Assembly (NCBI GenBank): GCA_049587755.1
Contig: JBAVEN010000034.1
Coordinates: forward strand, 1-64,000
Direction: 5' to 3'
Source: Bog-375 sp049587755
Lineage (GTDB): Bacteria; Acidobacteriota; Terriglobia; Bryobacterales; Bryobacteraceae
DNA: 64,000 nucleotides
Below, one piece after another: positions 51,760 to 59,785 of this stretch. Positions within the stretch are counted from its first letter, which is position 1, and each line of letters opens with the position of its first letter. Both the position numbers and the translations under genes were made by a program. A model generated the notes under the pieces. It had not been told where the DNA came from and did no database searches. It saw only the letters and a program-made list of their open reading frames with translations.

Positions 51760-52674
51760 ATGCATTGGGACCGTCGTTTCGCAATCGTAGTCGGAGTCAG
51801 TTTGATTTGGGCGGTGCTGGTTTCGAGCGCCTTCTACCACCTGGCGGGGAGATCGCGCGCCGGCGCGGGAGATCTGAAGCCGCTGGTGGTGGCGGTGGAA
51901 AGGCTGCCGCTCGGAGCCGTGATTCGGCCGGACCAGGTGCGGCTGAGCCGCGTGCCCGCGAACCTGTTTCCCAAGGGCGGCTTCTCCAGGGTGGAAGACG
52001 TGGCGGGGCGGCCGGTGGTGGCGGCCATTGAAGCCGACGAACCGCTAGTGGAGGCGCGCGTGGCCCAGCGCGGCAGCGGTATGGGCCTGGCGCCGATGAT
52101 TCCGACCGGTATGCGCGCCGCTTCGGTGCGCGTCAACGACGTGGCGGACGTAGCGGGGTTCATCCTGCCGGGCATGCACGTGGATGTGCTGGCCACCGGG
52201 CGGGCCGATGGACACGACGACACCATCACGCGCACGGTGTTGCAGGACATTACCGTGCTTTCGGTGGGACAGACCATACAGGCCGATGCCCACAACCCGT
52301 CGATCAGCGCGGCGGTGGTGACGCTGCTGGTGATGCCGGATCAGGCTGAAGCGCTGATGCTGGCCTCGACGGAAGGCCACGTGCAACTGGTGCTGCGCAA
52401 TTCCACCGACCGCAGCACGGCCCGCACCGCCGGCAAACAACTGCACGAGATCTATGCCGGAGCGCAAGCCGTGCCGGCCGCCGCGCCCGGGCCCGCACCC
52501 GAGCCGCGGCCGCGCCGGGCGGCGACAGCACCGGTTCGCCTGGTAGCGGCGCCGGCGCAGGCTCCGGCTCGGGTCCAGGAAATGACGATTTTCAGCGGTA
52601 GGGTGCGCACGGTGGTCGATTTCAACGAAGACGGATACCCGCTCCCCGCGGGCGATGGCAGGCCCGTCAAATGA
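51760..52674 (+). CDS. cpaB: Flp pilus assembly protein CpaB/RcpC
   Basis: A 304-residue periplasmic protein with an N-terminal anchor helix (FAIVVGVSLIWAVLVSSAFY) and an SAF domain (LVVAVERLPLGAVIRPDQVR), then the RcpC/CpaB core (ASVRVNDVADVAGFILPGMH, VLQDITVLSVGQT, VTLLVMPDQAEALMLASTEG). It stabilises the Tad secretin. A Pro/Ala/Arg-rich C-terminal extension is present. The stop overlaps the cpaF start (ATGA). Confidence 0.93.
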   Translation: MHWDRRFAIVVGVSLIWAVLVSSAFYHLAGRSRAGAGDLKPLVVAVERLPLGAVIRPDQVRLSRVPANLFPKGGFSRVEDVAGRPVVAAIEADEPLVEARVAQRGSGMGLAPMIPTGMRAASVRVNDVADVAGFILPGMHVDVLATGRADGHDDTITRTVLQDITVLSVGQTIQADAHNPSISAAVVTLLVMPDQAEALMLASTEGHVQLVLRNSTDRSTARTAGKQLHEIYAGAQAVPAAAPGPAPEPRPRRAATAPVRLVAAPAQAPARVQEMTIFSGRVRTVVDFNEDGYPLPAGDGRPVK

Positions 52675-54029
52675 GTGCCGGGCACACTGCCGCCGGGCAA
52701 GCGCGCTGGGAACGGCGGCTGCTCGAGCCGCGCAGCGCCGCGGCGCGCAAGCCCGAGTTCCAGGAGCTGAAGTTCACCCTGCACCGCAAGCTGCTGGAGC
52801 GCATCGACCTCGATGCGTTGGCGGCGATCGGCGAGGACCGGGTGCGCGCCGAAGTGCGGCAGGCGGTGCTTACCATCGTGGATGGCGAGCGCACCCTGCT
52901 GACGGCGGCCGAGAAGCAGCAATTGAGCGAGGAAGTGCTCGACGAGGTGTTCGGGTTGGGGCCGATCGAGCCGCTGCTCGACGATCCGACGGTGAGCGAC
53001 ATTCTGGTCAACGGGCACGCCCACGTGTACGTGGAGCGGCACGGCATGCTGGAGGAGACCGGGGTGCGATTTCGCGACGACGGCCACCTGCTGCGCATCA
53101 TCGACCGCATCGTCAGCGGGGTGGGCCGGCGAGTGGACGAATCGAATCCGATGGTGGATGCGCGCCTGGCCGATGGCTCGCGCGTCAACGCCATCATTCC
53201 GCCGCTGGCGGTGGATGGGCCGCTGCTCTCGATCCGGCGTTTTGGCACGCACAGCATGGCGCCGGAGGACCTGGTGGAGAAGGGCTCGCTGACGCCGGGC
53301 ATGATGGAATTGCTGGGCGCGGCGGTGAAAGCGCGGCTTAACATCATCGTCTCCGGCGGCACGGGCGCCGGCAAGACAACCCTGCTCAACGCGCTCTCCG
53401 TGTTCATTTCGCCGCGGGAGCGCATCGTCACCATCGAGGACGCGGCCGAGCTACAGCTCCAGCAGCCGCACCTGGCGCGCCTGGAAACCCGGCCGGCCAA
53501 TCTCGAAGGACAAGGCGCGGTGCGGCAGCGGCAATTGCTGGTCAACAGCCTGCGCATGCGGCCGGACCGCATCATTGTGGGCGAAGTGCGCGGGGAAGAG
53601 GCGCTCGACATGCTGCAGGCCATGAACACGGGCCATGACGGGTCGCTCACCACGGTGCACGCCAACAGCCCGCGCGACGCCATCTCGCGGCTTGAGGTGA
53701 TGGTGACGCTGGCCAACGCCAACATGCACCTGGCGGCGGTGCGGCAGCAGATCGCGTCGGCCGTGCACGTGATCGTGCAGGCCACGCGCATGAGCGACGG
53801 CTCGCGCCGCGTCACCAGCATCACCGAAGTCACCGGCATCGAAATGGACGTAGTGACGCTGCAGGACATTTTCGTGTTCGAAAAGCGCGGCTTATCGCCG
53901 CAGGGGAAAGTGATCGGCCGCTTCGCCGCCACCGGGATCATGCCGCGTTTCCACGAGAAGCTGCTGGCGGCCGGCATCGACCTGACCGGGGAATTGTTCG
54001 ACGAGGTGATGGAGGTGGCGCCGGCATGA
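52671..54029 (+). CDS. cpaF: Tad/Flp pilus assembly ATPase CpaF/TadA
   Basis: A 452-residue secretion ATPase with the N-terminal helical domain, Walker A GGTGAGKTTLLNALS, an Asp box (RIVTIEDAAELQL), RMRPDRIIVGEVRGEEALDM and a His box (TGHDGSLTTVHANSPRDA). It powers pilus extension or retraction. It overlaps cpaB and tadB by four bases each, a tight operon. Confidence 0.95.
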   Translation: MSAGHTAAGQARWERRLLEPRSAAARKPEFQELKFTLHRKLLERIDLDALAAIGEDRVRAEVRQAVLTIVDGERTLLTAAEKQQLSEEVLDEVFGLGPIEPLLDDPTVSDILVNGHAHVYVERHGMLEETGVRFRDDGHLLRIIDRIVSGVGRRVDESNPMVDARLADGSRVNAIIPPLAVDGPLLSIRRFGTHSMAPEDLVEKGSLTPGMMELLGAAVKARLNIIVSGGTGAGKTTLLNALSVFISPRERIVTIEDAAELQLQQPHLARLETRPANLEGQGAVRQRQLLVNSLRMRPDRIIVGEVRGEEALDMLQAMNTGHDGSLTTVHANSPRDAISRLEVMVTLANANMHLAAVRQQIASAVHVIVQATRMSDGSRRVTSITEVTGIEMDVVTLQDIFVFEKRGLSPQGKVIGRFAATGIMPRFHEKLLAAGIDLTGELFDEVMEVAPA

Positions 54030-54997
54030 GGCCGCTCGACCTGCTGCTGATTTCGTTGAACACGATGGCGGCCTACACGCTGCTGACGGTGGGCCTGGAG
54101 CGGCGGGCGCGCGCCGTCACCGTGCGCCGGCTGACCAAAGTCGAGCCGCTGCGGGCGGCCTCGCCGGCGCGGTCGCGGCCATTGCTGATCGAGGCTGCCA
54201 GCCAGTTGCGCGGGCGCCTCGCGCGGCGGGCATTGGAGCTGTTGCGGCTGCGCCAGGCGGTCGAGGAGTGGCTGGAAACGGCGGGCTTGAAGTGGGACGC
54301 CGCCGGGCTGCTGCACCGTTCGGTGGCTGCGTTCCTGGCTGGTTTTGCGCTGGTCACGGTGCCTACCGGCAACCGCTTTCCGCTGGTGGCGCTGGCGGCG
54401 GGCGCGGCAGCGGGCGCGCTGCCATTCCTCTGGGTTCGGCGGCAGGCACGGCGGCGCCTGGAGCGGTTCGAGGCACAGTTTCCCGATTGCCTCGAGTTCC
54501 TATCCCGATCGATGCGCGCCGGGCACGCTTTCGCCTCCGCCCTGGAGATGGTGTCGAAGGAATTCGCCGATCCGCTGGCGAGCGAATTCCGCCGCGTATA
54601 TGAGGAGCAGCACTTCGGCCAGCCGCTGGACGTGGTGCTCCAGAAATTGGGGCGGCGTCTGCCGCGGATGGACGTCCAGTTCTTCGTTTCCGCCGTGCTG
54701 TTGCAGCGGCGCACCGGCGGCAATCTGGCGGAGTTGTTGGATAAGCTGGCCTACATCATTCGCGAACGGTTCAAGCTGCGCGGCCGCATCCGCGCGGTGA
54801 GCGCGCAGGGACTCATGTCGGGGCGCATTCTGGCGGCCATTCCGGTGGTGGTGGGCGGATTGATGTTCCTGGTGAATCCGCACTACGCGCGGTTCTTCAT
54901 TGACGACCCGATAGGCAACCGGCTGCTGGCCGGGGCCGTGGCGCTGCAACTGGTCGGGTATGCGGCGATTCGCCGCGTGGTGAATATCGAGGTATAG
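54026..54997 (+). CDS. tadB: Tad pilus platform protein TadB
   Basis: A 323-residue inner-membrane T2SSF protein. The soluble GspF-like domain has FEAQFPDCLEFLSRSMRAGH and ALEMVSKEFADPLASEF. C-terminal helices include SGRILAAIPVVVGGLMFLVN. It forms the platform with TadC above the CpaF ATPase. The next gene starts one base after its stop. Confidence 0.92.
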   Translation: MRPLDLLLISLNTMAAYTLLTVGLERRARAVTVRRLTKVEPLRAASPARSRPLLIEAASQLRGRLARRALELLRLRQAVEEWLETAGLKWDAAGLLHRSVAAFLAGFALVTVPTGNRFPLVALAAGAAAGALPFLWVRRQARRRLERFEAQFPDCLEFLSRSMRAGHAFASALEMVSKEFADPLASEFRRVYEEQHFGQPLDVVLQKLGRRLPRMDVQFFVSAVLLQRRTGGNLAELLDKLAYIIRERFKLRGRIRAVSAQGLMSGRILAAIPVVVGGLMFLVNPHYARFFIDDPIGNRLLAGAVALQLVGYAAIRRVVNIEV

Positions 54998-54998
54998 C

Positions 54999-55898
54999 AT
55001 GCTGCTGGCGGAAGCGATCGTCGTATTTGTGTTGATGACGGTGCTGACCACGGGCCTGGGTTGGCGGCTGTACACGTTTCAAGGACGGGCCGCGGCGCGG
55101 CTGCGGGAACGGACGCGCCCGGCGGAACGGTTTCTGCCTTCGCCCAGCCTGATTTGGCGGCAACTGGTGGACCGGGTGGGCTCGCTGGCGCCCGCATCGC
55201 CGCGCGACCTCAAGGCAGTCGAACGGCGGCTGGTGCGTGCCGGCTTCCGCGGCCCGCGCGCGGCGCGGGTTTTCAATGGAACGCGGGCGCTGCTGGCGGC
55301 GGCCGGGGTGGCGCTGGCGCTGGCATTGGCACGCGACCGGGCGGTGTTGATGGCGGTGATCGGCGGCTTCATCGGATACCGGCTGCCGATGCAATACATC
55401 GTGCTCAGGACCTCGCGCCGCCAGCATCGCATCGAAAAAGGACTGCCCAACGCGCTCGACCTGATGGTGGTCTGCGTGGAAGCCGGCCTGGGACTGGATC
55501 AGACCACGGTGCAGGTGGCCAAGGAACTGGAGCACGCGCACCCCGAGATTTCGAACGAATTCGCCATGCTCAACCTGGAACTGCGGGCCGGCAAGCGGCG
55601 GCCCGACGCGCTGCGCAACCTGGCCGAGCGGACCGGGGTGGACGATCTGAAGAAGCTGGTGGCGGTGCTGATTCAAGCCGACCGTTTCGGCACCAGCATC
55701 GCGCAGAGCCTGCGCGGCCACTCCGACTACATGCGGGTGATGGCGCGGCAGCGCGCCGAGGAGCGGGCGGGGAAGATCGCAGTGAAGCTGGTGTTTCCGA
55801 TTTTCTTTTGCATTTTGCCGTCGCTGTTCGTGGTGACGGTGGGGCCGGTGCTGACACGGCTCATTCGGGACCTGATTCCGATGGTGGAAAACCTCTGA
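54999..55898 (+). CDS. tadC: Tad pilus platform protein TadC
   Basis: A 299-residue T2SSF protein. It has an N-terminal helix (EAIVVFVLMTVLTTGLGW) and the core IEKGLPNALDLMVVCVEAGL, then LDQTTVQVAKELEHAHPEIS, the GVDDLKKLVAVLIQADRFGT block and the C-terminal helix KLVFPIFFCILPSLFVVTV. It pairs with TadB. No pilin (flp), prepilin peptidase or secretin gene follows. Confidence 0.93.
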   Translation: MLLAEAIVVFVLMTVLTTGLGWRLYTFQGRAAARLRERTRPAERFLPSPSLIWRQLVDRVGSLAPASPRDLKAVERRLVRAGFRGPRAARVFNGTRALLAAAGVALALALARDRAVLMAVIGGFIGYRLPMQYIVLRTSRRQHRIEKGLPNALDLMVVCVEAGLGLDQTTVQVAKELEHAHPEISNEFAMLNLELRAGKRRPDALRNLAERTGVDDLKKLVAVLIQADRFGTSIAQSLRGHSDYMRVMARQRAEERAGKIAVKLVFPIFFCILPSLFVVTVGPVLTRLIRDLIPMVENL

Positions 55899-55949
55899 GC
55901 CCGGCCGTTCCAGTGGCCAGGGGGTTCGAGAGAAAGGAGACGAAGAACC

Positions 55950-56039
55950 ATGGATGCGATTCGTATCGTGGCCGTCGCGGCGGCCGTTTTGCTGGGAGCT
56001 CTGCTCGTCATCCGCCGCCGGCGCCGGACCACCGAATAG
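55950..56039 (+). CDS. 29-residue single-span membrane peptide closing the Tad operon
   Basis: An ORF below the usual size cut-off: MDAIRIVAVAAAVLLGALLV followed by IRRRRRTTE and TAG. One hydrophobic helix ends in five arginines, giving an N-out or signal-anchor topology. AGGAG lies ~10 bases upstream of ATG 55950, and it starts 51 bp after tadC in the same direction. It could be a micro-pilin, an assembly factor, or noise; the ribosome site, composition and position favour a real gene. Confidence 0.6.
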   Translation: MDAIRIVAVAAAVLLGALLVIRRRRRTTE

Positions 56040-56194
56040 TGTTAGCGGCCTTTCCCGCCGGGCGCAGGCTCCGAGCGGCAGCGCCCGGCATGGCCCGCTA
56101 TGTCTAGATTCTCGATCGAGCTGGTAGGCGTGTGTCGCCAAAGCGCGCCAGCGCTGGTGTGCGCCGGTTCGAGAAATCGGGGCCCAGATCGGGG

Positions 56195-58063
56195 CTAGGC
56201 CAGCCGAGCGAATGGCCGGTCGCTTTCCGGAAAATCCACGCCCATTGCGGCTCCGGCCAGCAGCGCGAAAACAGCGGCCCACAACGCGCCGGCGACCGAC
56301 GGCGTCAAAGCAGGCGCCGGCGGCGAGCCGACCGAGGTAACCAGCGCGCCCACCAAGACCGAGACGGCCGCGATCCATTGATACATCCTGAGACCCCACA
56401 AACGCTTGGTCTGCGGCTCGCCCCGGTATGCCTCTTCGATGAAGCGCGCGCATCCGCTTCCCATGGCATAGACGCCGCAGACGATCGAAAGCGGGCAGCC
56501 CGAGGCCCAGAGGCGAAGCAGAAACGATCCCAGCAGCACGTTGCCAAGGATCGAATAAAGCTGGGTCGCATGTATCGGTACGCCTGTGAGGTTGGCCAGC
56601 CGGGTTACGCGAGAACGGCCGTTGACGACGCGGATGCCTGCGTTTGCCGTTGCCGGCGCTCCGTGACAGCATCCGTTGACGAGGCAGCGGACGCGTCCAA
56701 TCGCCTGCATCCACGGCGCAGCAAGGCAATGTCCGGCTAACAGAATCCAGCGCTCCGGGAAAAGCAGGGAACAGGTCGCCACTGCTATGAAACCGCCGTA
56801 GAACCCGAATGGGCGGCGAAGCCTGGAGGAGCCTTCCACCCACTGAGCCCAAATTGCTGCGCCGAAGAGGCCCGCCACGGCGGTAGCGAGCACTTGCGGC
56901 GCCCGGCGCGGCCCGGCTGCGGCCATCACAACAGCCACCTGGATGAAAGCGGCAAGGCCGGCATGGGCGCCGTGGTTGATGATGCGAAGCGGGCCAATTC
57001 GCCACTCGCGCCACGAGTTGGCGAGCTTCTCGGCCCAGGCGCGCAGGCGCTCCCAGACGCGCTGCGGGTGCGTGAAGGCCGGCGCCAAAAGCAGCGCCGC
57101 AGCCACATCCGCGATGTAGTGCATGCCGGTGGTGATACAGCTCGCCGACACAGCCGCCACATAAGCGATCCCGATCCATCGGGGACGATACAGGCGCGCT
57201 ACAAACACCGCCCAGAGGACGTGGAACGATGGAAACGCGGCCACCGGCGGATAGGTGTTGCGTTCGAACCGGAGCAGATGGACGATCCAACCATCGCCGG
57301 CAAGGCCGCGCCGAGGGGCGCTGGAAGGCAGCACCCAGTAAATCGGAAACACGACCGCCATCGCCACCCAGGCGGACAATGTGAGCGCGCGCAGATCGCG
57401 CCGCGTCCGTGCGCACAACGGTCCGGCTGCCACCGCGACGTATAAGCTCTGGTAGATAACGATCGTCCAGGACCAGACCGGCAGCCGGTCTTCGAACCCG
57501 AAACGGAACCCAGTACCGGCGGCAGGAATGTGGACAGTGAGCTCATAGAGGCCGATCCATGGGACTACGGCGCATAGAAAGCAGCGGATTCGATCTGCCG
57601 GCGATGGCCGTGTCTCCTCGTCGGCGGGCAGCAAATGCATCGTCTCGCCGAACCGCCTCTTCATATCGAGACGTTCGTAGCCGAGCACCAGGGCAGCGCA
57701 CCCGAGCGCCGCGGCGGGCGTGACGAGCCAGAGGCCGGCCCGCGAGCGCGCCGCCATCGACGCGCCGAGACATGCCAGAACGAAGCCGGTATAAATGGGA
57801 TGCGGCAGCCAGCGGTACACCCCGCGCAAAACGAGTTTCGGAGGAGGAAAGGCGTTCATTGGGAGCCCGCCGCCGAACCGCCAGAGATCGCCGATTCCCG
57901 AGGTCATGAAAGTCAGCCCCAAGAGTGCGAAGGCCAGTCCAAGAGCGACGCTGCCGAAGGCGGGCAGTGCAACGTTCGGCTCCGCGGCCGTGCTCCACAG
58001 AATCAGCAGGACCGGCAGAGCGGCAGTAAAGGCCAATCCATAGAGAGCCTTGCCGACCGTCAT
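56195..58063 (-). CDS. triple-domain membrane protein: ICMT-like, PAP2-like and Lgt-like
   Basis: 622 residues with ~16-18 predicted helices in three parts. Residues ~75-145 match the ICMT/PEMT methyltransferase pattern: LVLRGVYRWLPHPIYTG (H88) then YERLDMKRRFGE. Residues ~160-330 match a PAP2 phosphatase: FPSFHVLWAVF (H281) and GMHYIADVAA (H315, D319). Residues ~410-600 match Lgt: FGFYGGFIAV, GRVRCLVNGCCHG (H467), HATQLYSILGN (H498) and GCARFIEEAYRGE. The Lgt histidine of the HGG motif is Tyr (Y422), so activity may differ. The start at 58063 is fixed by an ATGA overlap with the upstream CrtC-like gene. It probably remodels lipid or isoprenoid head groups in the inner membrane. Confidence 0.82.
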   Translation of the reverse strand: MTVGKALYGLAFTAALPVLLILWSTAAEPNVALPAFGSVALGLAFALLGLTFMTSGIGDLWRFGGGLPMNAFPPPKLVLRGVYRWLPHPIYTGFVLACLGASMAARSRAGLWLVTPAAALGCAALVLGYERLDMKRRFGETMHLLPADEETRPSPADRIRCFLCAVVPWIGLYELTVHIPAAGTGFRFGFEDRLPVWSWTIVIYQSLYVAVAAGPLCARTRRDLRALTLSAWVAMAVVFPIYWVLPSSAPRRGLAGDGWIVHLLRFERNTYPPVAAFPSFHVLWAVFVARLYRPRWIGIAYVAAVSASCITTGMHYIADVAAALLLAPAFTHPQRVWERLRAWAEKLANSWREWRIGPLRIINHGAHAGLAAFIQVAVVMAAAGPRRAPQVLATAVAGLFGAAIWAQWVEGSSRLRRPFGFYGGFIAVATCSLLFPERWILLAGHCLAAPWMQAIGRVRCLVNGCCHGAPATANAGIRVVNGRSRVTRLANLTGVPIHATQLYSILGNVLLGSFLLRLWASGCPLSIVCGVYAMGSGCARFIEEAYRGEPQTKRLWGLRMYQWIAAVSVLVGALVTSVGSPPAPALTPSVAGALWAAVFALLAGAAMGVDFPESDRPFARLA

Positions 58064-58830
58064 GCGGGCCATTCCACGGTCTCGTGAATTGCCCAGCCCT
58101 CGACGGGCGGTGCGCCCTCCCGCTCCAATCTGGCCCGGCTGCGCCACTTGGATTCGGTTGCCCGAAACAAGCGGCCGGCCGCCAACGCGCGAATGCCGGG
58201 AATTCCGGAGAGGGCTGTCGAACCGAGGGGACCTTCACGGATCACAAGCGACCGGTCCAGGACGAGCCGCGATCCGTCGTCGAACACAATCCGCGCATCC
58301 TCAATCGAACCGGCGCCAACCTCCCGGCCATTCCGGTAAACCAGGGTTCGCGTGAATTCTCCTCGCCAATCGATCCAAACCGCCCACTCAGATTCAGAAA
58401 GGAACCGCCCCCAGCGCAGAGTGCGCAGCGGCAGGTGCCAGGGAGCGATCGTCATGGTGAGGCGCTCGGCGTAACCCAGTCCTTGGCAGGCGCCAATCCG
58501 AGCGCGGGCGCGCGGCATGAGGCAATGCCATTCGACGACGCCGGCGCCTGAAGCGAACACCGTAGCGCGCAGCGGGGCCGAATCTGCGCTCCAGTCGCCC
58601 TCGATGCGCAATGGCCGGGAGCGCCAATGCAGCGAGCTGCGGGTGAGCGCCGGCTCATGAATCGCCCGCAATGAACGGCGAGTGGTGACGGCGCCTGCCG
58701 CGCTCTCCAATACACTCGAATAGTTCAGGCCAAATGAGCCCCAGCGAACGGCACCCGTGTACAGGATCGTTGCCTCTCCGGAATCGCTGACACAGTCCAG
58801 ATACCATTTCGAGAGTTGAAACGCCGCCAT
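58060..58830 (-). CDS. lipocalin/CrtC-AttH-like protein (tentative)
   Basis: About 256 residues, mostly beta. The pattern SKWYLDCVSDSGEATILYTG, a central EWHCLMPRARA, and GLGYAERLTMTIAPWHLPLR resembles the carotenoid-1,2-hydratase/AttH lipocalin group, where a G.GYxE segment near the centre is typical. The match is weak and I do not assign catalysis. ATG 58830 was preferred over TTG 58842. Its stop overlaps the triple-domain gene by four bases, so both products are made together. No signal peptide is evident. Confidence 0.55.
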   Translation of the reverse strand: MAAFQLSKWYLDCVSDSGEATILYTGAVRWGSFGLNYSSVLESAAGAVTTRRSLRAIHEPALTRSSLHWRSRPLRIEGDWSADSAPLRATVFASGAGVVEWHCLMPRARARIGACQGLGYAERLTMTIAPWHLPLRTLRWGRFLSESEWAVWIDWRGEFTRTLVYRNGREVGAGSIEDARIVFDDGSRLVLDRSLVIREGPLGSTALSGIPGIRALAAGRLFRATESKWRSRARLEREGAPPVEGWAIHETVEWPA

Positions 58831-58893
58831 CGGAGCACACAATGGTAACGGGTTTCTTGCGGGCTGTTCCGGGAACCGCTGCCGGCGCGGGAA

Positions 58894-59166
58894 CTACATC
58901 TCGATACGCTGCTGCCGATGGCCCTCGAGATACCAGCAGGGGGCGTCGCCGAAGTGCGGAAACAACGCGTGGACGCAGGTCCGCGTCTCCGGACTGAGCA
59001 TCATGAATTCGGTCTTGCCGTCTTTCAACGGTACGGCGTAATACGGGCGGACCACCACGGCGCCGAAGGCGCGCGGCCCTCGCCAGCGGGCGGCCAGCCA
59101 ATCCCCGCCGTACAGCAAGCCGGCTAACGCTACCAGCCCGACCCCGATCCGCCGCACATATCGCAC
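58894..59166 (-). CDS. small membrane-anchored protein of unknown function
   Basis: 90 residues. A basic start and a helix (MRYVRRIGVGLVALAGLLYG) lead to a soluble domain with two Cys (RTCVHALFPHFGDAPCWYLE) that could form a disulphide outside the membrane. It lies 63 bp upstream of the CrtC-like gene on the same strand, so it may be the first gene of the three-gene lipid-modification unit. Confidence 0.65.
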   Translation of the reverse strand: MRYVRRIGVGLVALAGLLYGGDWLAARWRGPRAFGAVVVRPYYAVPLKDGKTEFMMLSPETRTCVHALFPHFGDAPCWYLEGHRQQRIEM

Positions 59167-59393
59167 CCCATCAGCTTAACAGCGGTTAATTCCCGGTGTC
59201 TCTTCGGCGAGACGCGGCCGCGGCGCGCTGGCGTGCGGAACCCCACGGTACACGGCGTCGGTGGTGTTCCCAAGGCCAAGATCCATAACAAAAGTAATGG
59301 GCATGAAACTGACAGTACCAAGTTAGGACTTGCAAGCTTTTCCAGAGCGTGAGAGTATCCCCTTTTGCGAAGGGATGGGAGGGGGAACGCAAA

Positions 59394-59702
59394 ATGAACA
59401 TTTCTTATGAGGATGGCTCCAGCAAAGTGGGCCTGGTCCTGACACTCAGCGGACCGGAACTGAGAGTGGCAGTCCACGGTGCTGAAGATCCGGCGCAATT
59501 CAACCTGGTGGGCGATTCCTGGCTGGCCGAAAACGGCCAGAAAGTGACCTTTGGGTTCCCGCTGGGTCTGGTCCGAAGCCAGGAAATGCTGACGGCAATT
59601 GAGGAAGTAACCGTGGAAGGACTCGATGTCCCACGGGCTTGCGCATCCGGCGGCGAATGCCTGCTCAAGCGCATGTCCACCGAACCCGGCATCCTCAACT
59701 GA
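59394..59702 (+). CDS. small cytoplasmic protein of unknown function
   Basis: 102 residues (MNISYEDGSSKVGLVLTLSG). ATG 59394 follows GGAGGGGG with a suitable gap. The predicted fold is beta-rich with a helical end; two Cys in RACASGGECLLKR could coordinate metal or form a disulphide. I recognise no family. The 227 bp upstream contain no gene. Confidence 0.68.
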   Translation: MNISYEDGSSKVGLVLTLSGPELRVAVHGAEDPAQFNLVGDSWLAENGQKVTFGFPLGLVRSQEMLTAIEEVTVEGLDVPRACASGGECLLKRMSTEPGILN

Positions 59703-59785
59703 CGGCCTTTTCCGCCGGCCAAGCCCGGCTCGGGGCGGGGTTGACCGAATCCTTCGAGGCAGGTCCCGGTGCGCCGTAGCGCCGA

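Noticed and set aside
54897..57416. 839-codon reverse-strand ORF across tadB, tadC and the triple-domain gene
   Set aside because: It runs antisense to clear tad genes and out of frame with the triple-domain gene; composition is Arg/Pro-rich frame-shadow sequence with no domain.
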